A stretch of DNA of 64,000 nt, from the NCBI RefSeq assembly GCF_000340215.1, contig NW_006921533.1:4018273-4082272 (forward strand). Direction: 5' to 3'. Origin of the DNA: Pseudocercospora fijiensis CIRAD86 (taxonomy: Eukaryota > Ascomycota > Dothideomycetes > Mycosphaerellales > Mycosphaerellaceae). Position 1 is the first letter of the stretch. The number at the start of each line of letters is the position of its first letter. Below, piece by piece: positions 1 to 11,900 of the stretch. The notes under the pieces were generated by a model. It was not told the DNA's origin and searched no databases. It worked only from the letters and a program-made list of their open reading frames with translations. The position numbers and the translations under genes were made by a program.

Positions 1-25
1 GCAAGTATCCTAAGACTCCTACTAG

Positions 26-222
26 TATAAGAAGGGTTATGTTAGTAGGTAGATAGAGTAGTAGTAAATTAGTATAGTATTCGATAAGGATCTAGGAGGA
101 GAGGGAGGAAGGTAGGAGAGTTAGCCTAACGCTAAGCGCCAAGCCCTGCCTAAGGTATCGAGACCCTAGCTTTACTCGGCCTAGTTATATGCTAATTACG
201 TATAGCCTCTTTGGCCCTAATA
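26..222 (-). repeat. 3' LTR of element X
   Basis: 197-base LTR. On the minus strand it begins TATTAGGG (canonical TGTTAGGG after TpG to TpA) and ends CTTCTTATA. It shares the pair-specific bases seen also at 19405-19601 and differs from that LTR only by transitions. ACTAG lies immediately outside at 21-25. Confidence 0.92.
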
Positions 223-592
223 TACGCTTCCCTTCTAAAGGCCGCGCCCTCGTAGCCTGCCTATATTCCAATCCCAACCCCTATTGCCGCTAACTTAGTA
301 AGTCTAATAAGCTGCTTAGCCGCGCTAAAATAAACACTTAACTACCTAATTATATAACTATATTAAACCTTACCTCTAAACAATACAATATACAACTCTA
401 ACTACGCTATCTCTATATATAATAAACTATAAAGTGATATATATCTATAAGAATTAAGGGCCTTCGACTAATTACAATACGAGCGCGTCTTCCCTACTAT
501 AATAGGTAGACGTACGAGGTATTATAGCCCTGCCTTCGTTCTAAGTAATGTCGTACCGAGTTCTTTGCGTCTACTCTTAAAAGACCTAGTAA

Positions 593-628
593 TGTCCGCT
601 TCCGAGGGTTTGTCCGCTTCCGAGGGTT
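593..628. repeat. 18-base perfect tandem duplication in the 3' region of X
   Basis: Two head-to-tail copies of an 18-base unit (593-610 and 611-628; core GTCCGCTTCCGAGGG). A degraded version of the doublet occurs at the matching place in element Y near 2119-2155, so the duplication predates the split of the two copies. Confidence 0.85.
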
Positions 629-1429
629 ACTATTCTTATTGTTACGAGGGCCATTATTTACTATTATAGTTTTACTAGCCCTAATTGGTTAGGTTTAGCA
701 GCCTTTAAGTGTTAATCTTATCTTATCTTTTCAAAAAACATAGCTCGTCTAGTTTCTATAGGTAAAGGCTATTATAAGTGTAGTAGTAGAGGTTCGCCTC
801 GCTTAAAGGGTTAGATAGATCGAGGAGTAACCTATTATTCGCAAGATCGACCCCGGCTAGCTTAGCTCTATAGTTTTACCCTTAGTTAGTTAGTCTATTA
901 GTCGCTTAATCTTTTAAGCGGCTTAAAGTTTTAATCAAAGTTTTAATTAAAGGTGCCTTAGGCTCGTAGTGTAGGTAAGGTTGTGCCTGTAGGCGTAGTA
1001 ACAATAGTAAGTAATATTAATAATAGCGGAACTAGCCGTCTTAGCGCTAACTTTACCTTACTTCTAATTTCCTTCTTTAACTAATAATAACTCGGCAACA
1101 CCGTTACTAACATAGCTATATCCTTCCTTTCTTAAGCAGCAATACACTCCGCAATACTATTACTAATATAGCCGCGCCGGCCGCGCCGTCCTCGCCGATT
1201 ACCTAGGCCTCGAGGCCTCGATAGAATAAGGGAATAAGAGGGGGATCTATAGGGCGCGTTAGTAAAGAGGTAGAGTCCTTAAAAGAGCAGGCAATTGGTT
1301 AACGCGTCGTAGCGCGCCTAGTATAGTCTTATTATCCTTTATTGCTAACAATTGCTTGCCTCCGATTAGTTAGCTAATAGCACCCTAGGGGTAGCATTGT
1401 TCTAGGCCTTAATAGTAACATTATAAGCT

Positions 1430-1553
1430 TTTAGCCTTCTTCTTATTCTTTACGCTAGTCTAATACTTATCTAATAACTCGGTTATATCCTTAAAGGATC
1501 CTTTAGCTTCCTACGAGTCCTATTTAGGTAAATAGCCTTGCTACCTTAGGAGG
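1430..1553 (-). pseudogene. C-terminal chromodomain fragment of X, cut off by insertion of Y
   Basis: On the minus strand, directly beyond the end of LTR 1559-1755, the frame resumes with E-Y-L-L-R-stop-Q-G-Y, the second half of a chromodomain (aromatic-rich YLLRWxGY-type strand with the Trp codon turned to TAG). The first half of the same domain lies 12.5 kb away just past 14078. TATTC at 1554-1558 is the target duplication of Y. It codes for nothing intact now. Confidence 0.8.
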
Positions 1554-1558
1554 TATTC

Positions 1559-1755
1559 TATAAGAAGGGTTATGTTAGCAGGTAGATAGGGTAGTAGTAA
1601 ATTAGTATAGTATTCGATAAGGAGCTAGGAGGAGAGGGAGGAAGGTAGGAGAGTTAGCCTAACGCTAAGCGCCAAGCCCTGCCTAAGGCATTAAGACCCT
1701 AGCTTTACTCGGCCTAGTTATATACTAATTACGTATAGCCTCTTTAGCCCTAATA
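1559..1755 (-). repeat. 3' LTR of element Y
   Basis: 197-base LTR, partner of 13877-14073. It borders the X chromodomain fragment on its left and Y's own 3' region on its right. Confidence 0.92.
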
Positions 1756-2999
1756 CACGCTTCCCTTCTAAAGGCCGCGCCCTCGTAGCCGGTCTTTGTT
1801 CTAGTCTCAACCTCTATTACTACTAACTTAGCAGGTCTAATAAGCCGCTTAGTCCGCGCTAAATTGAACGCATAACTACCGATTATATAACTATATTAAA
1901 CCTTACCTCTAATACAATACAATGTCCAACTCTAACTGCGCTATCCTTATATATAATAAAGTAATATATAACTACGAGAATTAAGGACCTTCGACTAATT
2001 ATAATACGAGCGCGTCTTCCCTACTATAATAGGTAGACGTACGAGGTATTGTAGCCCTACCTCCGTTCTAAGTAATGTCGTACCGAGTTCTTTGCGTCTA
2101 CTCTTAAAAGACCTAGCAATGTCCGCTTCCGAGGGTTGTCCGTTCCGAGGGATTGTTCTTATTGTTATAAGGGCTATTATTTACTATCGTAGTTTTACTA
2201 GCCTAAATTAGTTAGGTTTAGCAGCCTTCAAGTATTAACTAATTATATCTTTTCAAAAAACTTAGTTCTTCTAGTTTCTATAGGTAAAGGCTATTATAAG
2301 TGCAATAGTTAAGGTTCGCCTTGCTTAAAGGGTCGGAAAGATCGAGGAGTAACCTATTGTCCGCAAGATCGACCCTAGCTAGCTTAGCTCTATAGTTTTT
2401 GCCCTTAGTTAGTCTATTAGTCGCTTAATCTTTTAACTTAGTTAAAGTTTTAACTCGGCCTTAAAGTTTTGATTAAACCTTTAATAGGCTCAATCTTTTA
2501 ACTTAGCTAGTATAGTGCCTTAGGCTCGTAGTGCAGGTAAGCTTGTACCTGCGGCGCAGCGATAATAGCAAGTAATATTAACAATAGCGGCGCTAGTCGT
2601 CTTAGCGCTAACTTTACCTTGCTTTCGATTTCCTTCTTCGACTAATAATATACTCGGCAATACCGTTACTAATATAGCTGTATCCGTCCTTTCTTAATAG
2701 CAATACACTTCGTAATACTGTTACTAATATAGCCGCGCTAGCCGCGCCGTCCTTCGCTAGCTCGTAGCGCGACGCCGTTATTATTATTATCGCTACTATT
2801 TATATACGCGCGCGCCGTCGACCGACTAGGCCTTAGGGCCTTTATAGAATAAAGGAATAAGAGGGGCGCTAAGAGAAGGGTCTTGTAGGGTGCGCTAGTA
2901 AAGAGGTAGATTCTATAGTAGTATAGTCTTATTGTCTTTTATTACTAACAATTGCTTGCCTCTAATTAGTTAGCTAATAGTACCCCGGGGGTAGCATTA

Positions 3000-3625
3000 A
3001 TCCCTAGCGATATTATAGGTATTATAAGCTCTTAGCCTTCTTCGTATTCTTTACGCTAGTCTAATACTTATCTAACAACTTAGTTATGTCTTTAAAAGAG
3101 GCTTTATCTTCCTACGAGTCCTATTTAGGCGAATAGCCTTGCTATCTTAAGAGGTACTCCTTTTTGCCTTACCTAGTCCGGTGCTTTAGAATACGTTCTA
3201 TAGACTATAGCTCTTTACTATCCGCTAGTATGTCTTCGTGTTTAGTAGGGGCTTTATCCCCCTCGCGTAGGTAATATAGCTTAAGGAGGGATATATAGAA
3301 GGTATTATAGATAGTATAATAAGGAGGAAGCTACAACTAATAGGCCTATACGGAGGAGCCCTTAACTTCTCGAATGCGGAATAGACTAATGTATCTTAGT
3401 ACGAGCTTAGGCCTTATTTTGCTATTAGGGGATAGGTGCTTACGGATGCGGAGGTTCTTAGTGCTTAGCATAACTATATCGCCTTGCTTAAAGGTTATCG
3501 GTATATAGTGTTTGTCGTAATAGGCCTTCTAATAGGCCTAGGCCTTCGCTAGTTTGTTAGCTATCTTAGCGTAAATCTCTCGCATCTTTTGAACCCTCTT
3601 AATAGCCGCTAGTATCTTAGGTGTT
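3000..3625 (-). pseudogene. Y integrase C-terminus and chromodomain (pol 3' end)
   Basis: Minus-strand frame downstream of the Z insertion. It holds the integrase C-terminal stretch with M-R-E-I-Y-A-K-I-A and Y-Y-D-K-H, then a chromodomain with K-E-Y-L-L-R-stop-Q-G-Y-S-P-K-stop-D-S-stop-E-D, in which each internal TAG sits where a conserved Trp is expected. Chromodomains in gypsy chromoviruses direct integration to modified histones. The parallel region of X (14074-14540) lacks the domain's C-terminal half because Y inserted there. Confidence 0.85.
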
Positions 3626-3630
3626 AGTAC

Positions 3631-3757
3631 ACTTAGAGTGTATGCCTAGGTATTAGGGTCTATTACGTGCCTAATGCCTAAGGCTGCAACTACTATACTT
3701 TATCTTCGGACTTCTATATAGATTAGTCCTTCTTCTAATACATTAGTTACATTAAGT
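3631..3757 (+). repeat. 5' LTR of copia element Z
   Basis: 127 bases. It differs from the 3' LTR at five positions, all C-to-T or G-to-A in CpA/TpG context, and this copy carries the mutated state each time. Confidence 0.9.
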
Positions 3758-4079
3758 AGTTATAAGCCCTTTGCGTTTCTAACGTATACAACACGTTTAC
3801 TACGTATTCTAATAGTTACTCCGATAGCTGCGTAGCTAGCGCTCGTTACTAAAAATTGCGCCGATACTATTATCGTCGCCGCTGCCGCCCTCGAGTATTC
3901 TAGTAGATGCTAGTCCTAACTCGAGTCGGTTATATAACAACAGTGTCGGCTGTCCGCTATATAATATAGGCGCGCCTATCGGCGGCCTCTTAAGACAAGT
4001 CTACAGTCTCTTTCTATATCGCCGTCGCTATCTGCAATAGCTCCCCCTATAACTACTAACGCTTATATAAGCAACATCC

Positions 4080-7000
4080 CTAAGCTAAAGAATAAGGAGA
4101 ATTATCTAGCATAGGCCTATGCCGCTAAGGGTGCCCTTAAAGGTATGTCGGTATAGCGCTATATACAAGGCACCCGCTAGCGACCCCTTTCTAAGGCCTC
4201 TAGTAAGTCTTCTAAGGAGTTTAAAGACCGCTAAGATAAATAGGACTCGAGGGATTAAACAGCGCGTACCTAGATCTTTGCCAATTGTATTAGTAATATT
4301 TAATAATTACTGCTTAGTCTATCTATATCATAGGAAGTGTAGGACTTCCTTAAGAAGAAATACACTAGTAAAGGTAGGTCTACTAAATTTGTGCTCTACT
4401 AGGAATATATTACCCTTCGCTACGACGGCAAGGACGTTAAGAAGTTCTACAATAAGTATAAGAAGAAGCTCGGTGCCTTAAAGGATACTAAATTAGCTAT
4501 TAGCTAATATTAGGCTGTCTATATATTTATTATATAAATCGCACCGTTCTACGAGGCTTTCGTATAGATACGACGTAAGCAGATGCGCGCCTTAGAATAC
4601 ACTATCAATAACAGTACCCTTAACAACATTATTAGCGCGTTGCTTGATAAGAATGTAGCTTAACTAAACTAGGCCTAATACAATAGCTTTTTCGGTCTTT
4701 AACGCTAACTATAATAGCAAAGTAGCAATAGTAACGGTCGAGGTAACTCGAACCGTAGCGGCCGTAGTAGCCGCGGAAACAATAACAATAGTCGTAGTCG
4801 TAGTAGAAACAACTAGAATAGTTAAAATCGCGAGAAGTGCTTACACTATTAAGGTACTTACCCTTCCGACCGCTGCTATACTAAATACTCTTATCTAAAG
4901 GAGGAAGACCGACTGCGTCGTAAACAGTAGAAGGCTAAGAAGAAGGGGGTATAGCAGCAACAGCAGCAGCGTAGACTGGCTGCATAGCAATAATAGCAAC
5001 AGCCGCTATCTAGTTAGAATAGTGCTTAGGGGCTGTATGCGGCTAATGCTACCCCGGGGGTGTTATTAGACCTAAGCTACAATTACGCCTTTACTGTAAA
5101 CACTATAGTTACTATTAGCGACTAGGTTTCTACGGCTCTTACTGCTAGTACTCGTACTACTAATTAGGTTGTCGACTTAGGTACTAGCATATATATAGTT
5201 AACGACCCTTTATTGCTTATTAAATATAAAGGCTATTACATTCCTATTCGGTTTAGTAGCAATACGAAGCACGCTACGATAGTCGGAATGGCTTAGACTA
5301 AGATAGTTAATAAGCGTAGTGTAAGCAGCATAAAGTTGTCTAATATACTATATATACTAGGTCTAGTAGCTAACCTCCTATCTACTAAGAAGCTTGCCGA
5401 TAAGGGCTGTTTCTATCGGAACGACAAGCGAGTGCTGTTTACTATCGTTAACGGCTCGGAGGTTACTATTGCTTAAACATACCGAAAGAATAGTCTCCCC
5501 TATCTATATATACTAACCTCTAGTCCGGATAGCTAGGTTGTTGCGCTTCTATCGAAGAAGGGGGTGCTAATAGGTACGATAGAAGAATAGCATCTACGAT
5601 ATAGCTATATCTATTACCGTAAGCTGTTACGAATAGAAGCTAAGGGTTAGATTGTTATTACTAGTACTAGCAATAAGAACGACTTCCGTAACTGCATTGC
5701 CTATCGAATAGCTATGTCATATAAGGAATACAATCGGCTGCTACGCGTACGACTATCTGCGATCTGTTACATTGTCTATGTAGATGTAGTTACTATTACT
5801 AACCCTAGTCTGCTACAAGAGCGCTACTTTACATTGTTTATATGCGCTAAATTAGCCTATCGATACGAATATGCTAGCTTACTAAAGTTAGGGGCTGCGG
5901 TAGCAATTAAGGACCACCGTATACACGTCCGTATACAAACTAGCTATTCGATCCTAATCTACCGCCTCGATAGAGGGGGTAAATACGGCGGAAATTAGCT
6001 ATTAAGCTAGGCTCGTAATTAGGGCATTGTACTACAGGTTATAGCACCTCATTCTTCTACTTAGAATAGCCTAGCTAAGGTTAGTAACTATATCGTATAC
6101 ACGACCGCTCGGAAGATAATGCTCTATACGAATTTGCTAAAGGCCCTATAGCCGTATGCAGTTACTACTGCTATACAGGTCCTTAATATTACTCCTAGAA
6201 CCTTAGAAGGTCTTAGCCCCTATACTATTGTAGCTAGGGAGCTTAATTAGTCTCGAAAACAGCTACGTCTTTAACATCTTCGTGCCTATAGCTATACTAC
6301 TATTGCATACGATTACGGAGTTGCTCGTAGAAAGAAGATAGATAGCAGAGGTCTTGTTAGCAAGCTAGTCGGCTATGCTAAGGACTTAGTAGACTTAGGA
6401 AAATACATAATTTACCTCCCTAACTAGTATAAGGTTATTCTATTAAAGGATGTCCAATTTATTAAGACGGCTAGTAAGCTATTGCTTCTAGAGGGCATAA
6501 ATCTATACGCCAATCCTAACGACCTAGCTAAGAACGAGTTTGTTACACTCGAGTCTATTATGCCGGCTTTGTTTAATTCTGTAAGTAACGAGGCACCGTC
6601 GCTATAGGAAGCCGCTAGTATAGTCTAGTAGCTTCTAGCCTAGCTAGAAGAGCCTCTAGACGAACCTGTACAGGAAATAGCTAATAAGGTCGCTAATCCG
6701 TTGCTAATCGATAACGACCTTCTAGACGTTTAACTACTAGCTTTAAGTAATAAAGATAGCTTTTAGTTAGCCGAGGAAGAGCTAGCGTATAATCTAAACG
6801 CTAAGAAGGGCGAGCTAGGCTAGTTGCCTAGGTTTAAGCGACTAGCTAAGACTGTTAGTAATCGTTCTGCGCGCAAGACACGGAGTAACAAGTCGGCTCG
6901 TAACCTGTTGCGTAGCTATCTAGCCGATTATAGTATTAGGCAGTCGACTCGACGTATAATAGCTAATATGCCGATAGCCTATATTAAGGGTTTTATAGCT

Positions 7001-8670
7001 TCCTATTACATTGCTAAACAGTCTAATAGAGACACTATTCCTATTCCGAAGAGCTACAAGGAGGCGACTTAGTTACTATATTAGCTATAATAGAAGGAGG
7101 CCTATAAGGCTAAATACAAGTTACTAATCGACAACTATATATAGGTTTATATATCTCGGTTAGAGGTACTAGAAGGTCGCAAGGTTGTTCGTAGTCGATA
7201 GGTCTTTACTATTAAGCGAGACGCTAATAGCAATGTAAGCCGGTTTAAGGCTCGTTAGGTCGTCCGTAGCTTTATATAGGTCGAAGGACAGGATTACGAT
7301 AAAACCTATGCGGCTGTTGCTAAGCCTTGCACGCTTCGAGCCCTGTTTAGCCTAATTGCTTATTACGACCTAGAGGCTAAGTAATACGATATTCTAATAG
7401 CCTTCCTTAATGCCCTAATTAGCGATAAGCACAAGATCTACGTTAAATAGCTACACGGCTTTAAAGAGCGTAGTAGTAAGGGCATAGTTTGCCTATTGCT
7501 AAAGGCACTATATAGTCTAAAGCAGTTACTAATGCTATAGTATAAAGAGCTTCGGAAGTACTTAAAGAGCCTAGACTTTGTACTAATAATAACTAACGTA
7601 TGTGTATTTAAACACGTTGTTAGCGGCTCGATTATCGTTATTTACGTCGATAATATAATCATTATCGCCTATAGCCTATTAGCACTAGAAGCCGTTGCTT
7701 AGATACTAAAGGACCGATTTAATATGCGAGAACTTAGTGACCTGTACTACTATCTCGGTATGCGCATTATCCGCGACCGTAACAAGCGTACTATCTACGT
7801 CGTTTAGGACGCCTACTTAAATAGGCTCTGCGAGAAGTATAGTATACGTAGACGTATCGGTCTACCTACTCTAATAGCGCCTCGTTACGTTAAGACATCC
7901 ATTTAACGCGCACCTAAAGGCTATATAGCTAGTGCTACCTTTAAGACTTAGTATTAAGAAGGTGTTAGTAAGGCGCTATAGCTAGCTATAATTATACGAC
8001 CTAATGCTTGCTACACTATAGGCCTGTTGTTACGATTTATCTCTAACCCGACCGAGGAACACTATACCGCGCTTCTTTAGCTAATTAAGTACCTAGTTAG
8101 TACTCTAAGCCGTAGTATGCGCTTCTAAGGCAATTAGAACGAGGCTGACGACCTTAAGTTTGCTAGATACTATAATGCCTTATAGGCTAACGATCTAGTC
8201 ACTCGCCGCTCTATAGATAGTTTCTACTTTACTATTGCAGGCGGACCTCTGTTGTATAAGTCCGGCCGCTAGACGCTTGTTACACTGTCGTTAACTAAAG
8301 CTAAGTATGTCTAACTTACTATAGGCGCTAAGGAGGCAGTTGCCTTAGCTCGTTTATTAAAGGAAGTCGGCTATAAGGGCTATATTCTTCTAGTTACGCT
8401 GTACGAGGACAATTAGTCCGCTATCGCTATTACTAAGTCGACTAGTATTAATAGCCGCACGAAGCATATAGATGCTCGTGTTTACTATATCCGAGAGAAG
8501 ATTGCTAATAGCTCTATTGTCGTTTAATAGGTTAGCATACACGATTAGATTGCTAATAGCTTTACTAAGCTACTTAACAAGATTAAGTATAGCCGCTTTA
8601 TTAAACAACTAAACCTAGTAGATTGCAAGGCCGCTATTAAGAACGCTACGAAGCTAGCTACTAAATACTA
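4080..8670 (+). pseudogene. RIP-inactivated copia gag-pol polyprotein
   Basis: Successive frames show a gag zinc knuckle near 4840-4880 (second Cys and His codons now Tyr), protease near 5160-5200 (V-V-D-L-G-T-S), integrase near 5710-5998 with Y-R-L-D-R-G-G-K-Y-G-G-N, RT at about 7230-7880 (E-G-Q-D-Y-D, Y-D-I-L-I-A-F-L-N, Y-V-D-N in place of YVDD at 7641-7652), and RNase H near 8260-8360. Many TAG/TAA codons replace Gln and Trp codons. The domain order integrase before RT is diagnostic for Ty1/copia. No functional product is possible. Confidence 0.9.
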
Positions 8671-8826
8671 AGGAGGGCCTTTGTTTGCTTTGTCTATATA
8701 ACCTAAGAGTAGTCTAGTTTGTTTACCTGTTTCTGCTTACCTAATACCCCTTGTTTGCTTTGCTAACAGAATGGCTATTATGTTGTTTGTTTTATTCTAT
8801 AGCGATATACACGTGCTAAGGGGGTA

Positions 8827-8953
8827 ACTTAGAGTGTATGCCTAGGTGTTAGGGTCTATTACGTGCCTAATGCCTGAGGCTGCAACTGCTACACTTTATC
8901 TTCGGACTTCTACATAGATTAGTCCTTCTTCTAATACATTAGTTACATTAAGT
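8827..8953 (+). repeat. 3' LTR of copia element Z
   Basis: 127 bases, less mutated than the 5' LTR. Followed directly by AGTAC and then Y integrase sequence. Confidence 0.9.
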
Positions 8954-8958
8954 AGTAC

Positions 8959-11900
8959 TTGACACGCTTCCCTTTCCTTACGCTCGGCCTCGAGCGATAG
9001 GGGGTCTTATAGTAGTATAGGGTTGCTTCCTATTATAGCGAAATAAGGTAACACCTTAGTAGATAAGTAGACACTGTTATTATATACGAATTCGGCTAGT
9101 TATAGGAGATTAACCTAGTTATTAGGGTTCTTATTAATGTAGCTGCGTAGGTACTGCTGCAGCGTAGCATTCTGCCTTTCGGTCTGACTATCTGTTTGTA
9201 GATAGAATGCTATAGATAGGCGATGCTTAAGTCTTAGCTATAGGCAAATCTCACTCTAATAATGAGATATAAATGTCGAGCCTCGGTTAGAGACTATCCC
9301 TTTAGGGGTCCCCTAATAGGTATAGAAGATGTTGTTCTATAGCGCTTCTGCTATATTAATAGCAGTCTAATCTTTCCGCGCCGGGATGTATCGAGCGCCC
9401 TTAGTAAACCGGTCTATAACGACTAGGATAGCGTTAAAGATGTCTTTGCTTCCTCTTCGCTTAGTAGGGGGAAGACCTGTAATAAAATCCATTATAAGCT
9501 CTATAAATGGCTTGTAAGGGATTAGCAATAAGGACAACTCGCTAAAAGGCTAATACTTTAGTGCCTTAATACGTTAATACACGGCACACGTATTTACGTA
9601 GTCCTTTATGTCCCGCTTACTATTTAGCTAGTAGTATGTACGCGATAGTAGCTCGTACGACCTCTCTATGCTATAGTAACCGGCAAGCTTACTATTATAG
9701 TATCGCTTAAGAAGTTCTTGTCTAATCGATTGTTTAGCGGGGACATAGTATCTGCCCTTAAACCTTAAGTAACCTTTGTCGTCGATCGACTAATTACTCT
9801 TACTAGATCGAGTCTTTTGCCTACTTACAAGCTTGTCTATACGTTTAGTAGCAAAGGCGTCCCTCTACTAAGCCCGTAATAGCTCATCTATAAACGATTA
9901 ACTATCCCTATTTGTAAGGTTATTTAATAGCACCCTCGCTATTAAACGAGGTACGTATTATATGCATCTAATAGCACTAGTAGCTAGATTAACTGCATTA
10001 GTACTTTGATCGCTGTTACTATATATTACGATGTCGACTAGGGAGTTATTATAACTTCTCCTATCTGTATCCTTAGCTCTTGCCTTAATACGCACTATCA
10101 ATATAGCAAGAGTATTAATATGCTTTAAGCCGTCGCGGAGTCCGGTAAGCCGCTTATCCTACGCGTGCTTATTAATAATACGGGCTATAGCAATCTTATA
10201 CTACAGGGTTAGAAACAATAAATTAATAGATTGCTAAGTCCCGCTATCGTAGTTAGGTCGCCTCGATAGGCTATTAGTAGGGTTACTTACGCCTAGCCGA
10301 TATAATATATTAAAATCAAACCTAGCGAGGTAGACGGCCTATCTAGCCTATCGACCTATAACTCTAGTAACCTTAGTAATGCTACGGAGGTTGTTATAGT
10401 CTATATAGACCTATATCGTATATTAGGCCCTATCGAGGTAATGCCTCTAATACTTAAAGGCCTCGATAATAGCTAAGAGCTCTTACTCGTAGGTCTCGTA
10501 GCGACGCTTAGCATTAATTATCTTTCTTAAGAAGAAGGCAATTAGATGCTAGTAGTAGTTACTATCTAACTGCTAAGACATTATAGCTAATACAGCGAAC
10601 TATAAAGCGTTAGTCTCAATTCGGATCTGCTTGTTTAGTACAAAATAGTATAATAAAGGGACTTTAGTAAATCGCTTCTTTAAACCGTTAAAAGCGGCTT
10701 GTGCTCTATTAGTCCATTTGAACTCTCTAGTTAGGTTAGCCTTGGTTTTAGTGAGCTTAGTTAGGGGCATTATATGCCGTAAATAGCCCTTAATAAAGCG
10801 ACGATAGAAATTAGCGAAGCCGAGGAATAATTAAAGCTCCTTAATACTAGTAGGGGTTAGCTACTTAGTAATGGTCTTAATCCGATTAGGATTAGCCTTA
10901 ACACCCTCGGTTAATACGAGGAAGCTAAGGAAGGACACCTCTTTAGTAGCAAAGGTGCATTTAGAAGGCTTATAATATAAGCTATAGGCTCGTAGGCGAT
11001 CGAGCACCTTGCGGACTGTAGCCTAGTGCTCCGTAATGTTAGGTAAATGTGTGTAAACTAGGATGTTATCTAGGTAAACTACACAGAGATAGTCTAATAG
11101 GCCTAAAAGGGCCCGATTGATATAGGACTAAAATATTATAGGGGCATTAGCTAGGCTAAATAGTATAACTAAGTATTCGAAATAGCTATAGCGAGTACGG
11201 AAGGCTGTTTTCTATTCGTCGCCCTTACGAATACGGATACGATAGTACGCATCCTTAATGTCTAGTATAGTGTAGTAGTAGGCACCCGAAAGGCGATCGA
11301 GGGTCTTATTAATAAGAGGAAGTAGACAGCGGTCTTTAATAGTAATAGCATTAAGCCCTTAATAGTCGATATATAGACGTAGGCTACTATCTTTCTTTAG
11401 TACGAACAGGATAGGTACACTAGTAGGGCTGTTACTATACCGAATTCGACTATTAGCTAGGTTTTCCTCTAGGTACTTACGTAATATAGCAAGCTCTCGT
11501 TTACTAAGGTTGTAGAGGGGGCTAAAAGGAACCTCCTTGCCCTCTATAATATCAATCTTATAATCCGTCTCTTTAAATATAGGCAATGTCGATGCTAAGT
11601 AGTATTTAAACATATTAATATAGGTCTCTCGAATAGGTTCTAGTATGCGCTTAAGTTGTTTAGGATCTATACTATTAGGGGGCACTAGTTTATCGTTATT
11701 ACTACCGAGCAGGTCGGCAGTTAGATTAGCTAAGGCGGAGGCTAGTATTAGGTTACTAATAAACAGGACCCTAATATTATTAGGACACTCGCTAATGTCG
11801 ATGTATTTAATATCCTCTTTCCTAGCGATTCTAAATCGCTATTGTTAACTACCTAAGTCTATAACTATAGTATAGTACCTAAGAACAGGGTTTCTAATAA

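Larger units (their letters stand above)
3631..8953 (+). mobile_element. Ty1/copia-type LTR retrotransposon Z, nested in Y
   Basis: Innermost element. LTRs 3631-3757 and 8827-8953 (127 bases each), target duplication AGTAC at 3626-3630 and 8954-8958. Joining the flanks at a single AGTAC restores an open integrase frame in Y that aligns with X apart from a 9-base in-frame indel, which supports both borders. A purine tract AAGGGGG at 8818-8824 precedes the 3' LTR. The LTR ends are ACTTA...TAAGT, a perfect 5-base inverted repeat but not the usual TG...CA. Order protease, integrase, RT, RNase H identifies copia. Confidence 0.9.

Noticed and set aside
26..3165. Apparent 1.5 kb tandem segmental duplication (26-1558 and 1559-3165)
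   Set aside because: Fully explained by insertion of Y into X: the two units are the 3' ends of two sister elements, with a target duplication at the junction.
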